A stretch of 64,000 nt of DNA from Calothrix sp. NIES-4105. GTDB lineage: Bacteria > Cyanobacteriota > Cyanobacteriia > Cyanobacteriales > Nostocaceae. Below, piece after piece: positions 45,178 to 54,727 of the stretch; the stretch's first letter is position 1, and every line of letters starts with the position of its first letter. The notes beneath the pieces were generated by a model. The model was not told the DNA's origin and searched no databases. It saw only the letters and a program-made list of their open reading frames with translations. The DNA is taken from positions 2,669,470 through 2,733,469 of the forward strand of contig NZ_AP018290.1 in assembly GCF_002368415.1 (NCBI RefSeq), in the 5' to 3' direction. The translations under genes and the position numbers were made by a program.

Positions 45178-45281
45178 CACCAACCAAAAATTACGGCATT
45201 CATAAATAATTTGTCAAAAACACAAGAATTACGAGGCACGCACCAACCAAGATTATGGCATTCATAAATTATTTATCAAAA
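45178..45281. repeat. Two ~42-bp direct repeats upstream of drmA fragment
   Basis: CACCAACCAAAAATTACGGC (45178) and CACCAACCAAGATTATGGC (45241) both continue with ATTCATAAATxATTTxTCAAAA. They may belong to the old drmA promoter region. 45282-45543 has only heptamer-like CGCAAAGGGCGCAGAG (45301-45316) and a GGTGGGCACTGCC palindrome. Confidence 0.7.
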
Positions 45282-45382
45282 TTAGACCAATATAACGAAC
45301 CGCAAAGGGCGCAGAGTTCGCAAAGGAAGAAAAGAAAGAAAAGGGATTTAAATAATTTATTTAGGGTTGCTATATATAGTAA

Positions 45383-45399
45383 GGTGGGCACTGCCAACC
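45383..45399. repeat. GGTGGGCACTGCCAACC palindrome
   Basis: Imperfect copy (one mismatch) of the dispersed 17-base palindrome at 2136, 11976 and 51408. Confidence 0.6.
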
Positions 45400-45543
45400 A
45401 TACAAATTTATGGGTTTACTCATTTTGAGATTTTCTTTCCTAAGTTCTTTATAAATGTAGGGTAGCGATTAAGCCACCCTACAGATACGTAAATTTTTGC
45501 AATAATTAAACAGTATTTCTGTAGTTATAAATAACGTGAGCGT

Positions 45544-46518
45544 TTAGGCATTTTCGCTTGCGGAAAGCCATTCCTCCATCTGTTGAAGTTGCTGCCAACT
45601 AAGCATCTTGACCATCAAATCATCAAGCTGGTTAGCGTTTAACTTTTGGAGTTGGCTAACTATCTGTGGAGTCAGAACCTCATTACCAAACTTGACTCTA
45701 ATTATAGTATTCGCCGACTCAATCTTGCCTTCAAGCTTGCCTTCTGACTTCGCCTTATTCATTTCAGCCTCGTACCAAGCATCGATTTCTTCCATCGTTT
45801 TCATAAAATCTTCCTCCTCTGGAGCTAAATTATTAGTAGGTATATTTTGTAGATAAACACAGTATTTAATACATGCGCTAATTATATCATTTTTCTCTCG
45901 GCGCTCCGGGGATAACTGCTTGATTGATTGAAAAGCGTTCTTTGCACTTTCTTGATTTCCCAACATTTTCAACCAAATCGTGTCAGGTTCATCAACCAAC
46001 TCCGTGATAACAACAATTCCCATCCGAAGAATTTCGGTAAGCTTATATACACCTACCCCTAGTTCCGCCGCTGTTTGGGCGCCACTTGCTCTCAATAGTT
46101 TTTCACTGCAATTTACTGTCAGTATCCAGGTAAATGGGTTCTGATTTTCTATTTGTTGTTTTGCCTGTTTCGATAGTCGCTCTCGACTTGTTTCCAGTTG
46201 AGCTTTGGCATTTTCTACCAGTTCTTTTTGCTTTTGCGTCCAATACAGATTTTTTCGGGTAATTGATTTATGAATATCTGTCTCTTCTAAATATGCGCTG
46301 TAATGTTCAATAATGATAGTCGGATGTTCTTGCATTACAAGATCGAATAAACCTAAATTCTCTTGCTGCCATTCTATACTTTCTCGTCGCATAAACATCA
46401 AATCAATCTCCAGGTCTTCATCGTTACGGACTTGGATATTTTGCAGAGTATCCCCTTTCGTTTTATATAGGGATTGAATATAAAATTTGAAGAATCTATC
46501 GTGTTTGTACTGAGCCAT
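45544..46518 (-). CDS. Rpn/PD-(D/E)XK-like family protein
   Basis: A 324-residue protein of a family abundant in cyanobacteria, often labelled Rpn-family nuclease, putative transposase or hypothetical. The start K-H-D-R-F-F-K, the acidic D-L-E-I-D-L-M near residue 33, W-I-L-T-V-N-C-S-E-K-L-L near residue 132, and a C-terminal E-G-K-L-E-G-K-I-E helix followed by I-I-R-V-K-F-G-N-E are family-typical. The catalytic ExK triad is not convincing here, so activity is uncertain. It sits between drmMI and the drmA fragment, downstream of a ParD-like gene, and is probably unrelated to DISARM function. ATG at 46518. Confidence 0.7.
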   Translation of the reverse strand: MAQYKHDRFFKFYIQSLYKTKGDTLQNIQVRNDEDLEIDLMFMRRESIEWQQENLGLFDLVMQEHPTIIIEHYSAYLEETDIHKSITRKNLYWTQKQKELVENAKAQLETSRERLSKQAKQQIENQNPFTWILTVNCSEKLLRASGAQTAAELGVGVYKLTEILRMGIVVITELVDEPDTIWLKMLGNQESAKNAFQSIKQLSPERREKNDIISACIKYCVYLQNIPTNNLAPEEEDFMKTMEEIDAWYEAEMNKAKSEGKLEGKIESANTIIRVKFGNEVLTPQIVSQLQKLNANQLDDLMVKMLSWQQLQQMEEWLSASENA

Positions 46519-46562
46519 TTAAATTTATCTATTAGATGGTTTCAATCTCGCTACCGACTTTA

Positions 46563-46829
46563 TTAGTTAGTTGGTAAATTGCCATTATTTTTAAGTTTAT
46601 CTTCTACCAGTTTCATAATATCCTGTACAGTGGATGTACTTACACCACTATCTAACCCTTCCTGAATAAGAGAAAGTAAATTTTGTTCTGCCTGTCGCTT
46701 GTCTTGGTCACGACGTATTAAATCACGAAAGTATTCGCTATCGTTCGCATAGCGTCCGCTTTGAATTTGAGCCTTAACCCATTCATCCATCACATCAGGG
46801 ATAGTAATAGTTTTCCGCGTCATTGCCAT
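46563..46829 (-). CDS. ParD-like ribbon-helix-helix antitoxin (orphan)
   Basis: An 88-residue protein. The N-terminal ribbon T-R-K-T-I-T-I-P and the helix D-E-W-V-K-A-Q-I-Q-S-G-R-Y-A-N-D-S-E-Y-F fit the ParD/CopG antitoxin family; the C-terminal half would neutralise a ParE toxin. No ParE follows: the next gene is the Rpn-like protein. AAGGAG lies nine bases before ATG 46829; a second ATG at 46823 is possible. Confidence 0.85.
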   Translation of the reverse strand: MAMTRKTITIPDVMDEWVKAQIQSGRYANDSEYFRDLIRRDQDKRQAEQNLLSLIQEGLDSGVSTSTVQDIMKLVEDKLKNNGNLPTN

Positions 46830-46924
46830 TATGCTGACTCCTTCCGCTTACATATAAAGTATGTTCAAAGTATGATTATTATCATACCATATACCACAGG
46901 CGCCATGAAAAAATATCAACATAT

Positions 46925-49900
46925 TTAGGTAGTTTCCAAACCAGGAATACTCGCATTTGCTTCTTTCTTTCGTGTTCCTCCTTTTTTAGCTGTATTTTTA
47001 GTATTCCCTTTTCCTTTACTTTTATCTGCAACCTTGCCTCCTAAAATTTCTGCTTCCGCGCGCTGTTGATTCAAATCCAGCAACCGTGCTAAAACCTCAT
47101 CGTGGGTTTCTTCACTCCAACGATGGCGCCAAGGTTTTTTCTTTTGTCGTCCACTACTGTTTTCTGCGTCTTCTTCCTCTTCGTAGTCAAGGAGAAAATC
47201 GCAGTCTGTGGAAATATCCGTCCAACCATATGCATCAAGAACTGCCCTATCTATCGCTATGTGCAGTTCGCGAAGTTTAATGATTTCCGGGTCGTATTCG
47301 TCGGGGTCATGAAAACGGTTGTAAGTGTCGGTAAGCCCTTGGTTATTGCGAACCATTAATGCCGCGCGGTATTCGTAGTATTCTTTCCCTATAGCTTCTA
47401 ATGTGGGGTTTGTTTCCCAGTTTTCAGGGAAGGGGAAGGTTTCAAAGCAGTCGGATGGGTTATAGCGAAGTCGGTCTTCTAAAGATGAGCTGAAGAAACG
47501 CGCAAAAACTTCGTGTATCCGAGATTGAAGAACTGTAAAAGTGGAATATGTCTGAAAGGGAAAGACGTTTAAACTATTTGCAAATACAACTTTAGGTGAA
47601 TAAAAGATGAAGGACAAATGAGTTGATGCTTGGGCGTTTGTTACTAACACACGTTCGAGAGGTGCGATTGCTTTAAACAAAGCGGGTGTTGTTTCTCCAA
47701 ATCGCCACCAATAACGAGCGCGAATTTCTCGATTTTGTGCTAATCTCGCGGGTTTAACTTTTTCTTCTACAATCTTCATCAAATCAGAATATTTCCTAGC
47801 CTCAGCTTCACTCATCTCACCGAAATTAATTACATACCGATGATGTGTATGAGTTGGGCTTGAATTTACTTCTTCCCCACCAATGTAAGGAAAAACTCGC
47901 TCTTGATTCTTAGGATTATGTGTAATCAAACGCTGCATTTCTGCAATAGGTGTAGCATCAGAGTTGGAATCATCAAATGTAAATCCCATACCCAGTACAA
48001 TGCTACCTTGAAAACTTTTGTCAGCATTTGCTAACAATGTTGTAGGATTCTTATTTCCACCAGATTTAAATAGAAACGCTGAAATTAAATCAACTTCTCG
48101 TCCATCTAAGAGCTTTACACCTTGATAATCACCCTTAATAACATTAACAACACTCACAACAACCGCAGCTAAACCAGGCCACTTTAATCGCTTTTGAGCA
48201 TTATATATAGTTCCACCATTCTCACAGATATATCTCAACCCAGTACTACGAGTGTCACCTTGAGCAATGGTATTTGTGGCAATCAAACCAAAACAACCTG
48301 ATTTTCGTAAAAGACTAAATGCTCTGCGGTAAAAGTGAGCTACTAAATCAGAGTTACCATGCGATTCTGGATTTACAACTTTTAACCAATCCATATAACC
48401 ATCTGCATGGGAATTTATTGCTGTATTTTTACCTGCAAATGGGGGATTTCCGACTATCGCATCGAAACCAGGATTTTCTCTGTCAAATACCTCTGGAAAT
48501 TCTAACTCCCAATTAAATACTTTAACAGGTTTCTCTGCTTGCCGCAAGTCTTGACTAATTCTGGTAACTTCTAAATTATCTTTATTTTTCTGCCAATCTC
48601 TAAACTTTAACCATAAAGCATTACGCTCATCCTTCCTTACTTTATCTTTATCTCCAGCAAAGAAAGATGCAACTACTAAATCTCCTTTCAACCGTGCGTC
48701 TTGTAATAATTCCTCAGCAGCATGATAAAATTCGCGCTTTGCTTCGTAGTTTGCATCATCTAAAGTTTGAATGTTATCGCGGTTGAATTTAATCTTCTGA
48801 TAATTCTCGTTAAATAAAGGTAAATTTGGGTCATCATAGGTGGTGTCGCGTTCCCAGTTAAATTTTACAAGTTGGTCGCGCGTTAAACCCACTAACGAAT
48901 CACCACATTTTAATGCATGGTCTAAAAATGTAAATGGTTGCTTTTTCGCTAAAGTCACTAACCATAAAGATAATTTTGCCAAAGTGACTGCAAAGGGGTT
49001 TTTATCTACCCCATACAAACAACGCTGTGCTATTAAACGGCGCCCATAAAGCAACGGTTCTTCGTCAGCAGGTATTTCTGTTATAATACCATGTTGGTTC
49101 CAAGCTTCTACTAATTTTTCTGCTAACTGACGGCAAGCTTCGACTAAAAAGGCGCCACTACCTACAGCTAAATCACATACTTTCAAATTTAATATTTGCT
49201 CTGGTGTGGGACGTTCTCCCAATGCTGCTAAAACTGGTCTTAGGGTTTCTCTAACAATTGGTTCTGTTAATGCGCGAGGTGTATAATGAGAACCACTACG
49301 GCGCCGTTCTTCTCCTGGTTGCAAGTACAATGAACCAGGCGCCAAAATTGTTGGAGTTTGCTGGGATATCTTTCGTCCTAAAGCTGCGATTAAATCATCT
49401 GCTGTTTTTGCTTGCTTTAACTCTGTTGATGATTTACCGGAAACTTCACAACCTGCTATTTCTTTTAAATATTTTGCTCTATCATTGGCTTTAGTTTTTA
49501 ATATCTCATCAACACTAACAACTACTGTCACCGAAGCTTTGGCACTTTTTGGTTTACTCCAAACACCGATAGATATAGAGGTAGCTACGTTGACCTCATA
49601 TCCGGTGGCCGCTTCGTATACTGACCCGATTTGTTCGACATCCAAAGAACGGTATGATAAACGCTCTCCATCAAGAACCAATAAACGTTGTAAGACTTTA
49701 TGAATTACTCCATCAGAAATGCGAGGTGGTTCAATTAGTTCCCATTCTTTATATGTAGTGCTGCGCGAGCGACCTTCTAAAAATGGATACTCATCGGGGT
49801 CAAAAAGCTGTCCATGACGAGCAGGTAAATATAAATCTGCATGACAACCACCATCATACACTAACCGAAAAAGGCTAAGTAACCATGCCCAGGCGCCGTA

Positions 49901-50884
49901 ACGTTGTTCCATTGTATCAGGATAATTACCTGCATCTTCGCGCAATCTCTCATAAAGTCCTGTTACTGAATAATTGCGTGTATATATTGAATCCTGCGGC
50001 ATTAAACCCTCATCTTCTGCATATAGCAAGAAAACTAACCGCAGTAAAACAGTAATTAGTCCACCATAAATATGTTGAGGATTTGTTTGGGGAATATCAC
50101 CGAGCAAATTATTTTTAGCGGCATCATTTGCTGCTTGAAAACCTCGTAGCAATTCCCATAGTGCATCAAGTACCTGTTCTGATAATTTCGTCGAAACCTC
50201 ATTTTGATACTTACGACTATTTTGTAATAGCGCTGCTAAACGACGTTCTGGTAACATCCCAAATACTCGGTCTGCTTCCAATAACATATGCATGGCGCCT
50301 AATATTAATCTTCCTGACACTTCGCACATTGCTTGGACAGGAAATGTTAGGTGTCCTGAAGATTCACCGCGCGGTGCATAAACTAAGCGTATTTCTATAC
50401 CGTTAAATATTATACCGATGGGAATTTCTTTTTCTCGTAATAAGCGCTCAAATTTTTCCTGGGGGCTTGCGTGCCATGCTGTCGTTTTATTATTATGATC
50501 GTTGGATTGGTCAAAATTAGTGCTTAAATCTATTTCCTGTACTAACATCAACCAACCGTCATTATTATTAGGTACAGCATAGGTAGGTTGTAATATTTCC
50601 CCATATTCAGGAAGAGATACGGCTAATTCTGCTAATTTCTCGGAATTATCTATTAAATCTGTTATTTCCCAGCCAAGTACATTAACGGTGAAAGCGGGAA
50701 AATCAGAAATTGAGGCGCCATCTTCAGGATTAACACAAGTTAGCAATTTTTGCTGTAATTCAACAATGTTTTTATTTATAGATGCTTGTGCTGCAACTAA
50801 TGCGGGAGGTGATACTACTAAACCTACTGGTTGGAGGAAACCTAACCATTCTTTATGTGCTTGGATTTCTATATTTTTTGCCAT
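46925..50884 (-). CDS. drmMI: DISARM class 1 adenine methyltransferase DrmMI
   Basis: A 1319-residue type IIG-like N6-adenine methyltransferase. The SAM-binding motif is L-A-V-G-S-G-A-F-L-V-E near residue 575, and the catalytic motif is I-V-G-N-P-P-F near residue 807 (Eco57I class). The N-terminal 550 residues lack a clear PD-(D/E)XK nuclease, as expected for a modification-only enzyme. The C-terminus is Lys/Gly-rich. It marks host DNA so that DISARM spares it. The order drmD-drmMI on one strand defines class 1. Nine GGCGCC sites suggest long residence. ATG 50884 is confirmed by the matching start of the 51376 duplicate. Confidence 0.9.
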   Translation of the reverse strand: MAKNIEIQAHKEWLGFLQPVGLVVSPPALVAAQASINKNIVELQQKLLTCVNPEDGASISDFPAFTVNVLGWEITDLIDNSEKLAELAVSLPEYGEILQPTYAVPNNNDGWLMLVQEIDLSTNFDQSNDHNNKTTAWHASPQEKFERLLREKEIPIGIIFNGIEIRLVYAPRGESSGHLTFPVQAMCEVSGRLILGAMHMLLEADRVFGMLPERRLAALLQNSRKYQNEVSTKLSEQVLDALWELLRGFQAANDAAKNNLLGDIPQTNPQHIYGGLITVLLRLVFLLYAEDEGLMPQDSIYTRNYSVTGLYERLREDAGNYPDTMEQRYGAWAWLLSLFRLVYDGGCHADLYLPARHGQLFDPDEYPFLEGRSRSTTYKEWELIEPPRISDGVIHKVLQRLLVLDGERLSYRSLDVEQIGSVYEAATGYEVNVATSISIGVWSKPKSAKASVTVVVSVDEILKTKANDRAKYLKEIAGCEVSGKSSTELKQAKTADDLIAALGRKISQQTPTILAPGSLYLQPGEERRRSGSHYTPRALTEPIVRETLRPVLAALGERPTPEQILNLKVCDLAVGSGAFLVEACRQLAEKLVEAWNQHGIITEIPADEEPLLYGRRLIAQRCLYGVDKNPFAVTLAKLSLWLVTLAKKQPFTFLDHALKCGDSLVGLTRDQLVKFNWERDTTYDDPNLPLFNENYQKIKFNRDNIQTLDDANYEAKREFYHAAEELLQDARLKGDLVVASFFAGDKDKVRKDERNALWLKFRDWQKNKDNLEVTRISQDLRQAEKPVKVFNWELEFPEVFDRENPGFDAIVGNPPFAGKNTAINSHADGYMDWLKVVNPESHGNSDLVAHFYRRAFSLLRKSGCFGLIATNTIAQGDTRSTGLRYICENGGTIYNAQKRLKWPGLAAVVVSVVNVIKGDYQGVKLLDGREVDLISAFLFKSGGNKNPTTLLANADKSFQGSIVLGMGFTFDDSNSDATPIAEMQRLITHNPKNQERVFPYIGGEEVNSSPTHTHHRYVINFGEMSEAEARKYSDLMKIVEEKVKPARLAQNREIRARYWWRFGETTPALFKAIAPLERVLVTNAQASTHLSFIFYSPKVVFANSLNVFPFQTYSTFTVLQSRIHEVFARFFSSSLEDRLRYNPSDCFETFPFPENWETNPTLEAIGKEYYEYRAALMVRNNQGLTDTYNRFHDPDEYDPEIIKLRELHIAIDRAVLDAYGWTDISTDCDFLLDYEEEEDAENSSGRQKKKPWRHRWSEETHDEVLARLLDLNQQRAEAEILGGKVADKSKGKGNTKNTAKKGGTRKKEANASIPGLETT

Positions 50885-50915
50885 TTTTTTAACCTATAGT
50901 TATTTATAAATTATT

Positions 50916-51043
50916 CAATCAATTAGTCAGGGATTAATCCATTAATCAATCAATCCATCAATTAATTAATCCATCAATTAATCCATCCATCCATGCATCA
51001 ATTAATCAATTAATTAATCAAATCAATTAATCCATCAATCAAT
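50916..51043. repeat. AATTAATCAAT/CCATCAATT low-complexity tandem repeats
   Basis: Dozens of short overlapping units (AATCAATT, CCATCAATT, CCATCCATCC). They are the position equivalent of the TTAATCGGTTCCATGAATT repeats next to REP-like copies A and B, and directly precede copy C. They lie in the leader of drmMI, ending about 30 bases before its ATG. Confidence 0.85.
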
Positions 51044-51174
51044 TAGCCAGGGATTAAAATCCCAGTCTCAAAGCTCAAGTCGTCTGAAGACGACTAAATC
51101 TATAAAAAAATTGTATTTTTGATTAGTCCTCTTTAAGAGGACTTTCGCTATTAGCCAGGGATTTTTAATCCCTT
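51044..51174. repeat. Multi-hairpin REP-like element, copy C
   Basis: CAGGGATTAAAATCCCAG, AAGTCGTCTGAAGACGACTAA, AGTCCTCTTTAAGAGGACT, GCTATTAGCC and CAGGGATTTTTAATCCCT, the same hairpin order as copies A and B. Compensatory changes in the second stem (AGTCGTCT/AGACGACT instead of AATCGTCT/AGACGATT) keep the pairing, which points to selection on structure. It abuts the drmMI 5' duplicate. Confidence 0.85.
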
Positions 51175-51177
51175 CGA

Positions 51178-51376
51178 TGGTGAAAGCGGGAAAATCAGAA
51201 ATTGAGGCGCCGTTTTCACGATTAACACAAGCTAGCAATTTTTGCTGTAATTTAACAATGTTTTTATTTACAGATGCTTGTGCTGTGACTAATGCGGGAG
51301 GTGATACTACTAAACCTACTGGTTGCAGGAAACCTAACCATTCTTTATGTGCTTGTATTTCTATATTTTTCGCCAT
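51178..51376 (-). pseudogene. Duplicated 5' end of drmMI
   Basis: From ATG 51376, 66 codons match the start of DrmMI almost exactly (Q-A-H-K-E-W-L-G-F-L-Q-P-V-G-L-V-V-S-P-P); by eye about 94% DNA identity over 200 bases with 50686-50884. The match ends inside F-P-A-F-T, where REP-like element C begins, and the frame runs through the element to a stop at 51068, giving a potential 102-residue hybrid peptide. It keeps the promoter-proximal position just after drmD. Confidence 0.9.
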
Positions 51377-51407
51377 TTTTTATTATCCAAATTTCTGAAT
51401 TTTGTAT

Positions 51408-51424
51408 GGTGGGCACTGCCCACC
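51408..51424. repeat. GGTGGGCACTGCCCACC palindrome
   Basis: A perfect copy (around one central base) of the dispersed palindrome. It touches the drmD stop codon (51425-51427), so the last few DrmD codons may derive from the insertion, and it could terminate the drmD transcript before drmMI. Confidence 0.75.
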
Positions 51425-54400
51425 TTACCCGGAGACGGGCCATAAATAAATTAAACCGACTGGCTCAACCCTTCTGGCTTTAACTTGATAGGAAGCCTCG
51501 ATACGTGCGGGTTCGGAGATTATTTCCTCGTTAAGTGCTTTTAGTCGCTTTTCCCAATGGCGCCGATCTGCATCTAACTGTCGCTTTTCAAAATCTTCTG
51601 TAGGAAGAAAAGATAATTGCTTGGGTTGTTTCTCTTTATCTTCGATATCTTTCTGATGTCGGAGAATAGACTGTTGCTGCTGTTCGAGAATCTTTTTCAT
51701 TTCGGCAGCTTCTTTTTCTCCTCTTTTTATTAGTTCTCTTTCTGCCCTTTCTGCTAAAGTATCCGCACGACGCTTTAAATGTGGTATTAACTCGTCGATG
51801 TTTTGCTTTGCATTACTTTTTAAAAGTTCTTTGACTGTCTCGGTAACTTTTTGCAAGCGAGGAGAACCCAAAGAATCTTCTAATAGTTTCAAAACATTAT
51901 CTTTTTCACCTTCGTTAAGAGGTTGTAATTTCTTGCTTCCTCTTACTGCTGGGTCTATCCATTCGGCAGCAACCGCTATTACTTCATCGTGTAACCTTGA
52001 GGCGCCTTGTCCATATACAGATAAACGTCCCAAAGCAACAACAGAAGGCATTGGGTCATCGGTTAAACATACACAGGCGCGCGTTAATTCGTCATGCAGA
52101 AAACCCTGTGCCAAAAATCTACTCAATAATCTTTGTACTACCCGATGTTCTAAATGCAAATGAACTACATTGCCATCCAATGAACCAGGGTCACGGAATA
52201 CTACCGGACGAATAGGTGCTTCCCGGCGCCAGTCCCAAGGTTTTTGTCCTTTTTTACGTGGTAGTCGCAATGTATCAAAGGTATTTGACCATGTATGGTC
52301 TGCGCGTTGGTCGAGGGGTGGAAGTGTCCATTTCGCTGTAGATTTGTCTTGACAAGCTTCGTTTGTATCTACTGGAGCTAGAGGAGTGGCGCCGAGAATT
52401 TCTAAAGATGCAGAAATTGCTTCGCGGAAATGATGGTCATCGAGTCCTAACCAATTCTGCGAGGTCTTCAGCATTTCTTGCAATTGACCAATTTGTTTGC
52501 TTAAGTCTTCTCTTTTCTGACGATTATCTTCTAATTCTTGACTAATTGTTTGAACATTAGGTAATTCTGCTTTTTCGATAGATTCGGTAATACTGCTTTC
52601 TTGATTATGCAGAATACCTCTTTCTAGTAGTCGAGATAAATTCTTTTCGACAACTGGTGAAAGTGTTCCTAATTCTTTTTGGATAGTTTTTGTTTTACTT
52701 ACCAGTACGTCTAAAACTCTATCTTCTACACGTTGCGGTAAAACAAAGTAGTAACAGCGAACTTCTTTGGAGCGCTGTAATTTTCTGTCTATTCTGCCGT
52801 TTCGCTGTTCCATGCGCGAAGGGTTCCAGGGAATGTCAAAGTGATATAAATCTGCACAATTATTTTGTAAGTTTACCCCTTCGCGTGCTGCGTCTGTTGC
52901 TATCAAAATTCTGAGTGGATGACGCTCTGGGTCAGCATTAAAAGCATTTTTAATTGCTTCTCGACGTTCTTCACCAATTCCACCATGAAATACATCTATT
53001 CTTTCATGTTCTCTATCAGAAAGGGCAATGGCAGCCTGTAATTGTTGCTGTAAGTAACGTTTAGTATCTGTGTATTCAGTAAATATAATGACGCGCTTTT
53101 CTAACCATTTGGCGCCGGATTGACCTAAGTTAGGACAGAGATTTGTTTTTATCCACTCGATTAATTTTTTTACGCGCGGGTCAGGTAGGTAGCGAGATTG
53201 ATTTGCTACATTGGTCATTTGTTCTAATATTTCTAATTCTTGTGGAGATAACCCTATTGATGCTTGCTTGGTTGCTGCGGTGATTTGTGCATCTTCTTCT
53301 GCTTGCACTTCTTCTTCTGGTAGTTCTGCTCGTTCGTCGTCGGCGCCAGGGGGTTGTAGTAATAAGTCATCACTGAAGTGATGATGACGACGAGGTGCGG
53401 CGTGCTTTTCGAGGGCTGTACGGTGAACTTTCAGGGTGCGGGAAAATGCTTCGATTGATGATAGTAACCGCTTTTGTAGCGAAGTAATTACTAACATCGC
53501 TGTATTTTGGGTTGATTTAGGAGCATCTTTAAGTCTTTGCTCTCGCAAACTACGATACGAATGTAGTAAACGCGATAATTTTAATTCCGGCGCCTCTTCT
53601 GGTAGATTATTAATGGCTATGGGAATGACTTTACGTTCTGGGAACTCTTCTCCAACTTCTCTTAAATCTTGCTTTAACCGTCGCACCATTACTGTGTCGA
53701 GTAATTTCTTATCTCGCACGGGTACACCTCGACAAAATCTTTGCGGGTCAAGTATTTCTAGCAAAGCAGCAAAACTATTCGAGTGTCCGTTATGGGGAGT
53801 CGCAGATAGGAATAATTTATGCTCAAATCTGGGTGCTATCTCTCTAACGGTGCGCGTTAATTGAGAATCTACAGCATATTTTGCACCACTCGCTGGCGCC
53901 GCATTATGTGCTTCATCTAAAATAAGCATTGAACTTGTAGCGAAATCTCCTAACCAATCTCGTAACGGTGCCGCATAAGTCTCATCTCTAAGCATTGCAT
54001 GAGAAATAATAAATCTGGTGTGTGTCGTCCAAGGATTGATACCATAACCCCGTTCCTGGCGCCGATTAGCCACAAATTCCCGGTCAAAAATTACAAAAGT
54101 CAGTCCAAAACGACTTTCCATTTCCTCCTGCCACTGACGCACCACCGAAGGAGGACAGGAAATTACCACCCGTCGCACCTTTTGCCGCATCAGCATTTCT
54201 CTCAATATCAAACCCGCTTCAATAGTTTTACCCAAACCAACATCATCAGCAATAAACAAACCGACTCTCGGCATTAACAAAGCTTTACGTAGCGGCTCAA
54301 GTTGATAAGCTTTAACCTCAATACCCGCGCGGTAGGGAGCTTGAAACAACTTTGGATTAGTTGAAGTAACGCAGTTCCAACGCAGCGTGTGAAGATAAGC

Positions 54401-54643
54401 AGAAAATAAACGAGGATTGTCAAAACCTCTATTAACAATACATTCCCAAGAAGTTTCCCCAATCACCTTAGCATCAACTTCACGTTCCCAGAGAACTTCC
54501 AACTGTTCTCCCAAAGCATCATCTTCCAAACAAGAAAGATGAACTAAAGTATCCTCCTCACTAGATGGTCTTGACACAACATTTTCTACAAGATATTGCC
54601 TAGACCTAACACGCACAATTTGACCCGCATCAACTAACATCAT
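51425..54643 (-). CDS. drmD: DISARM class 1 SNF2-like helicase DrmD
   Basis: About 1072 residues from ATG 54643 (or the adjacent ATG 54640, which sits six bases after GAGGTGC); an open extension to 54727 lacks conserved sequence. It is a SWI2/SNF2 family ATPase: Walker A D-D-V-G-L-G-K-T-I-E-A-G near residue 140, DEAH-type box I-L-D-E-A-H-N near 245, S-A-T-P-H-N-G-H-S motif III, and a second helicase lobe with I-A-T-D-A-A-R-E-G-V-N-L-Q and N-G-R-I-D-R near residues 610-655. The C-terminal third has coiled coils. It is first gene of the DISARM run. Ten or so GGCGCC sites. Confidence 0.92.
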   Translation of the reverse strand: MMLVDAGQIVRVRSRQYLVENVVSRPSSEEDTLVHLSCLEDDALGEQLEVLWEREVDAKVIGETSWECIVNRGFDNPRLFSAYLHTLRWNCVTSTNPKLFQAPYRAGIEVKAYQLEPLRKALLMPRVGLFIADDVGLGKTIEAGLILREMLMRQKVRRVVISCPPSVVRQWQEEMESRFGLTFVIFDREFVANRRQERGYGINPWTTHTRFIISHAMLRDETYAAPLRDWLGDFATSSMLILDEAHNAAPASGAKYAVDSQLTRTVREIAPRFEHKLFLSATPHNGHSNSFAALLEILDPQRFCRGVPVRDKKLLDTVMVRRLKQDLREVGEEFPERKVIPIAINNLPEEAPELKLSRLLHSYRSLREQRLKDAPKSTQNTAMLVITSLQKRLLSSIEAFSRTLKVHRTALEKHAAPRRHHHFSDDLLLQPPGADDERAELPEEEVQAEEDAQITAATKQASIGLSPQELEILEQMTNVANQSRYLPDPRVKKLIEWIKTNLCPNLGQSGAKWLEKRVIIFTEYTDTKRYLQQQLQAAIALSDREHERIDVFHGGIGEERREAIKNAFNADPERHPLRILIATDAAREGVNLQNNCADLYHFDIPWNPSRMEQRNGRIDRKLQRSKEVRCYYFVLPQRVEDRVLDVLVSKTKTIQKELGTLSPVVEKNLSRLLERGILHNQESSITESIEKAELPNVQTISQELEDNRQKREDLSKQIGQLQEMLKTSQNWLGLDDHHFREAISASLEILGATPLAPVDTNEACQDKSTAKWTLPPLDQRADHTWSNTFDTLRLPRKKGQKPWDWRREAPIRPVVFRDPGSLDGNVVHLHLEHRVVQRLLSRFLAQGFLHDELTRACVCLTDDPMPSVVALGRLSVYGQGASRLHDEVIAVAAEWIDPAVRGSKKLQPLNEGEKDNVLKLLEDSLGSPRLQKVTETVKELLKSNAKQNIDELIPHLKRRADTLAERAERELIKRGEKEAAEMKKILEQQQQSILRHQKDIEDKEKQPKQLSFLPTEDFEKRQLDADRRHWEKRLKALNEEIISEPARIEASYQVKARRVEPVGLIYLWPVSG

Positions 54644-54713
54644 GCACCTCTTCCCACTTAATTTACAAACACCTCCTTTTCGACAAATCACTACTCCATA
54701 GCTAGCTGAAAAT

Positions 54714-54725
54714 GTTTCCGGAAAC
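54714..54725. promoter_or_regulatory. Palindrome GTTTCCGGAAAC upstream of drmD
   Basis: A perfect 12-base palindrome about 70 bases before the preferred drmD start, in the likely promoter region. It could be a repressor operator; no other copy was noticed in the window. Confidence 0.35.
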
Positions 54726-54727
54726 AA

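Noticed and set aside
46925-54643. BREX-type system suggested by large methylase plus helicases
   Set aside because: No PglZ, BrxA/B/C or Lon-like gene; DUF1998 DrmB and the DrmA helicase identify DISARM.
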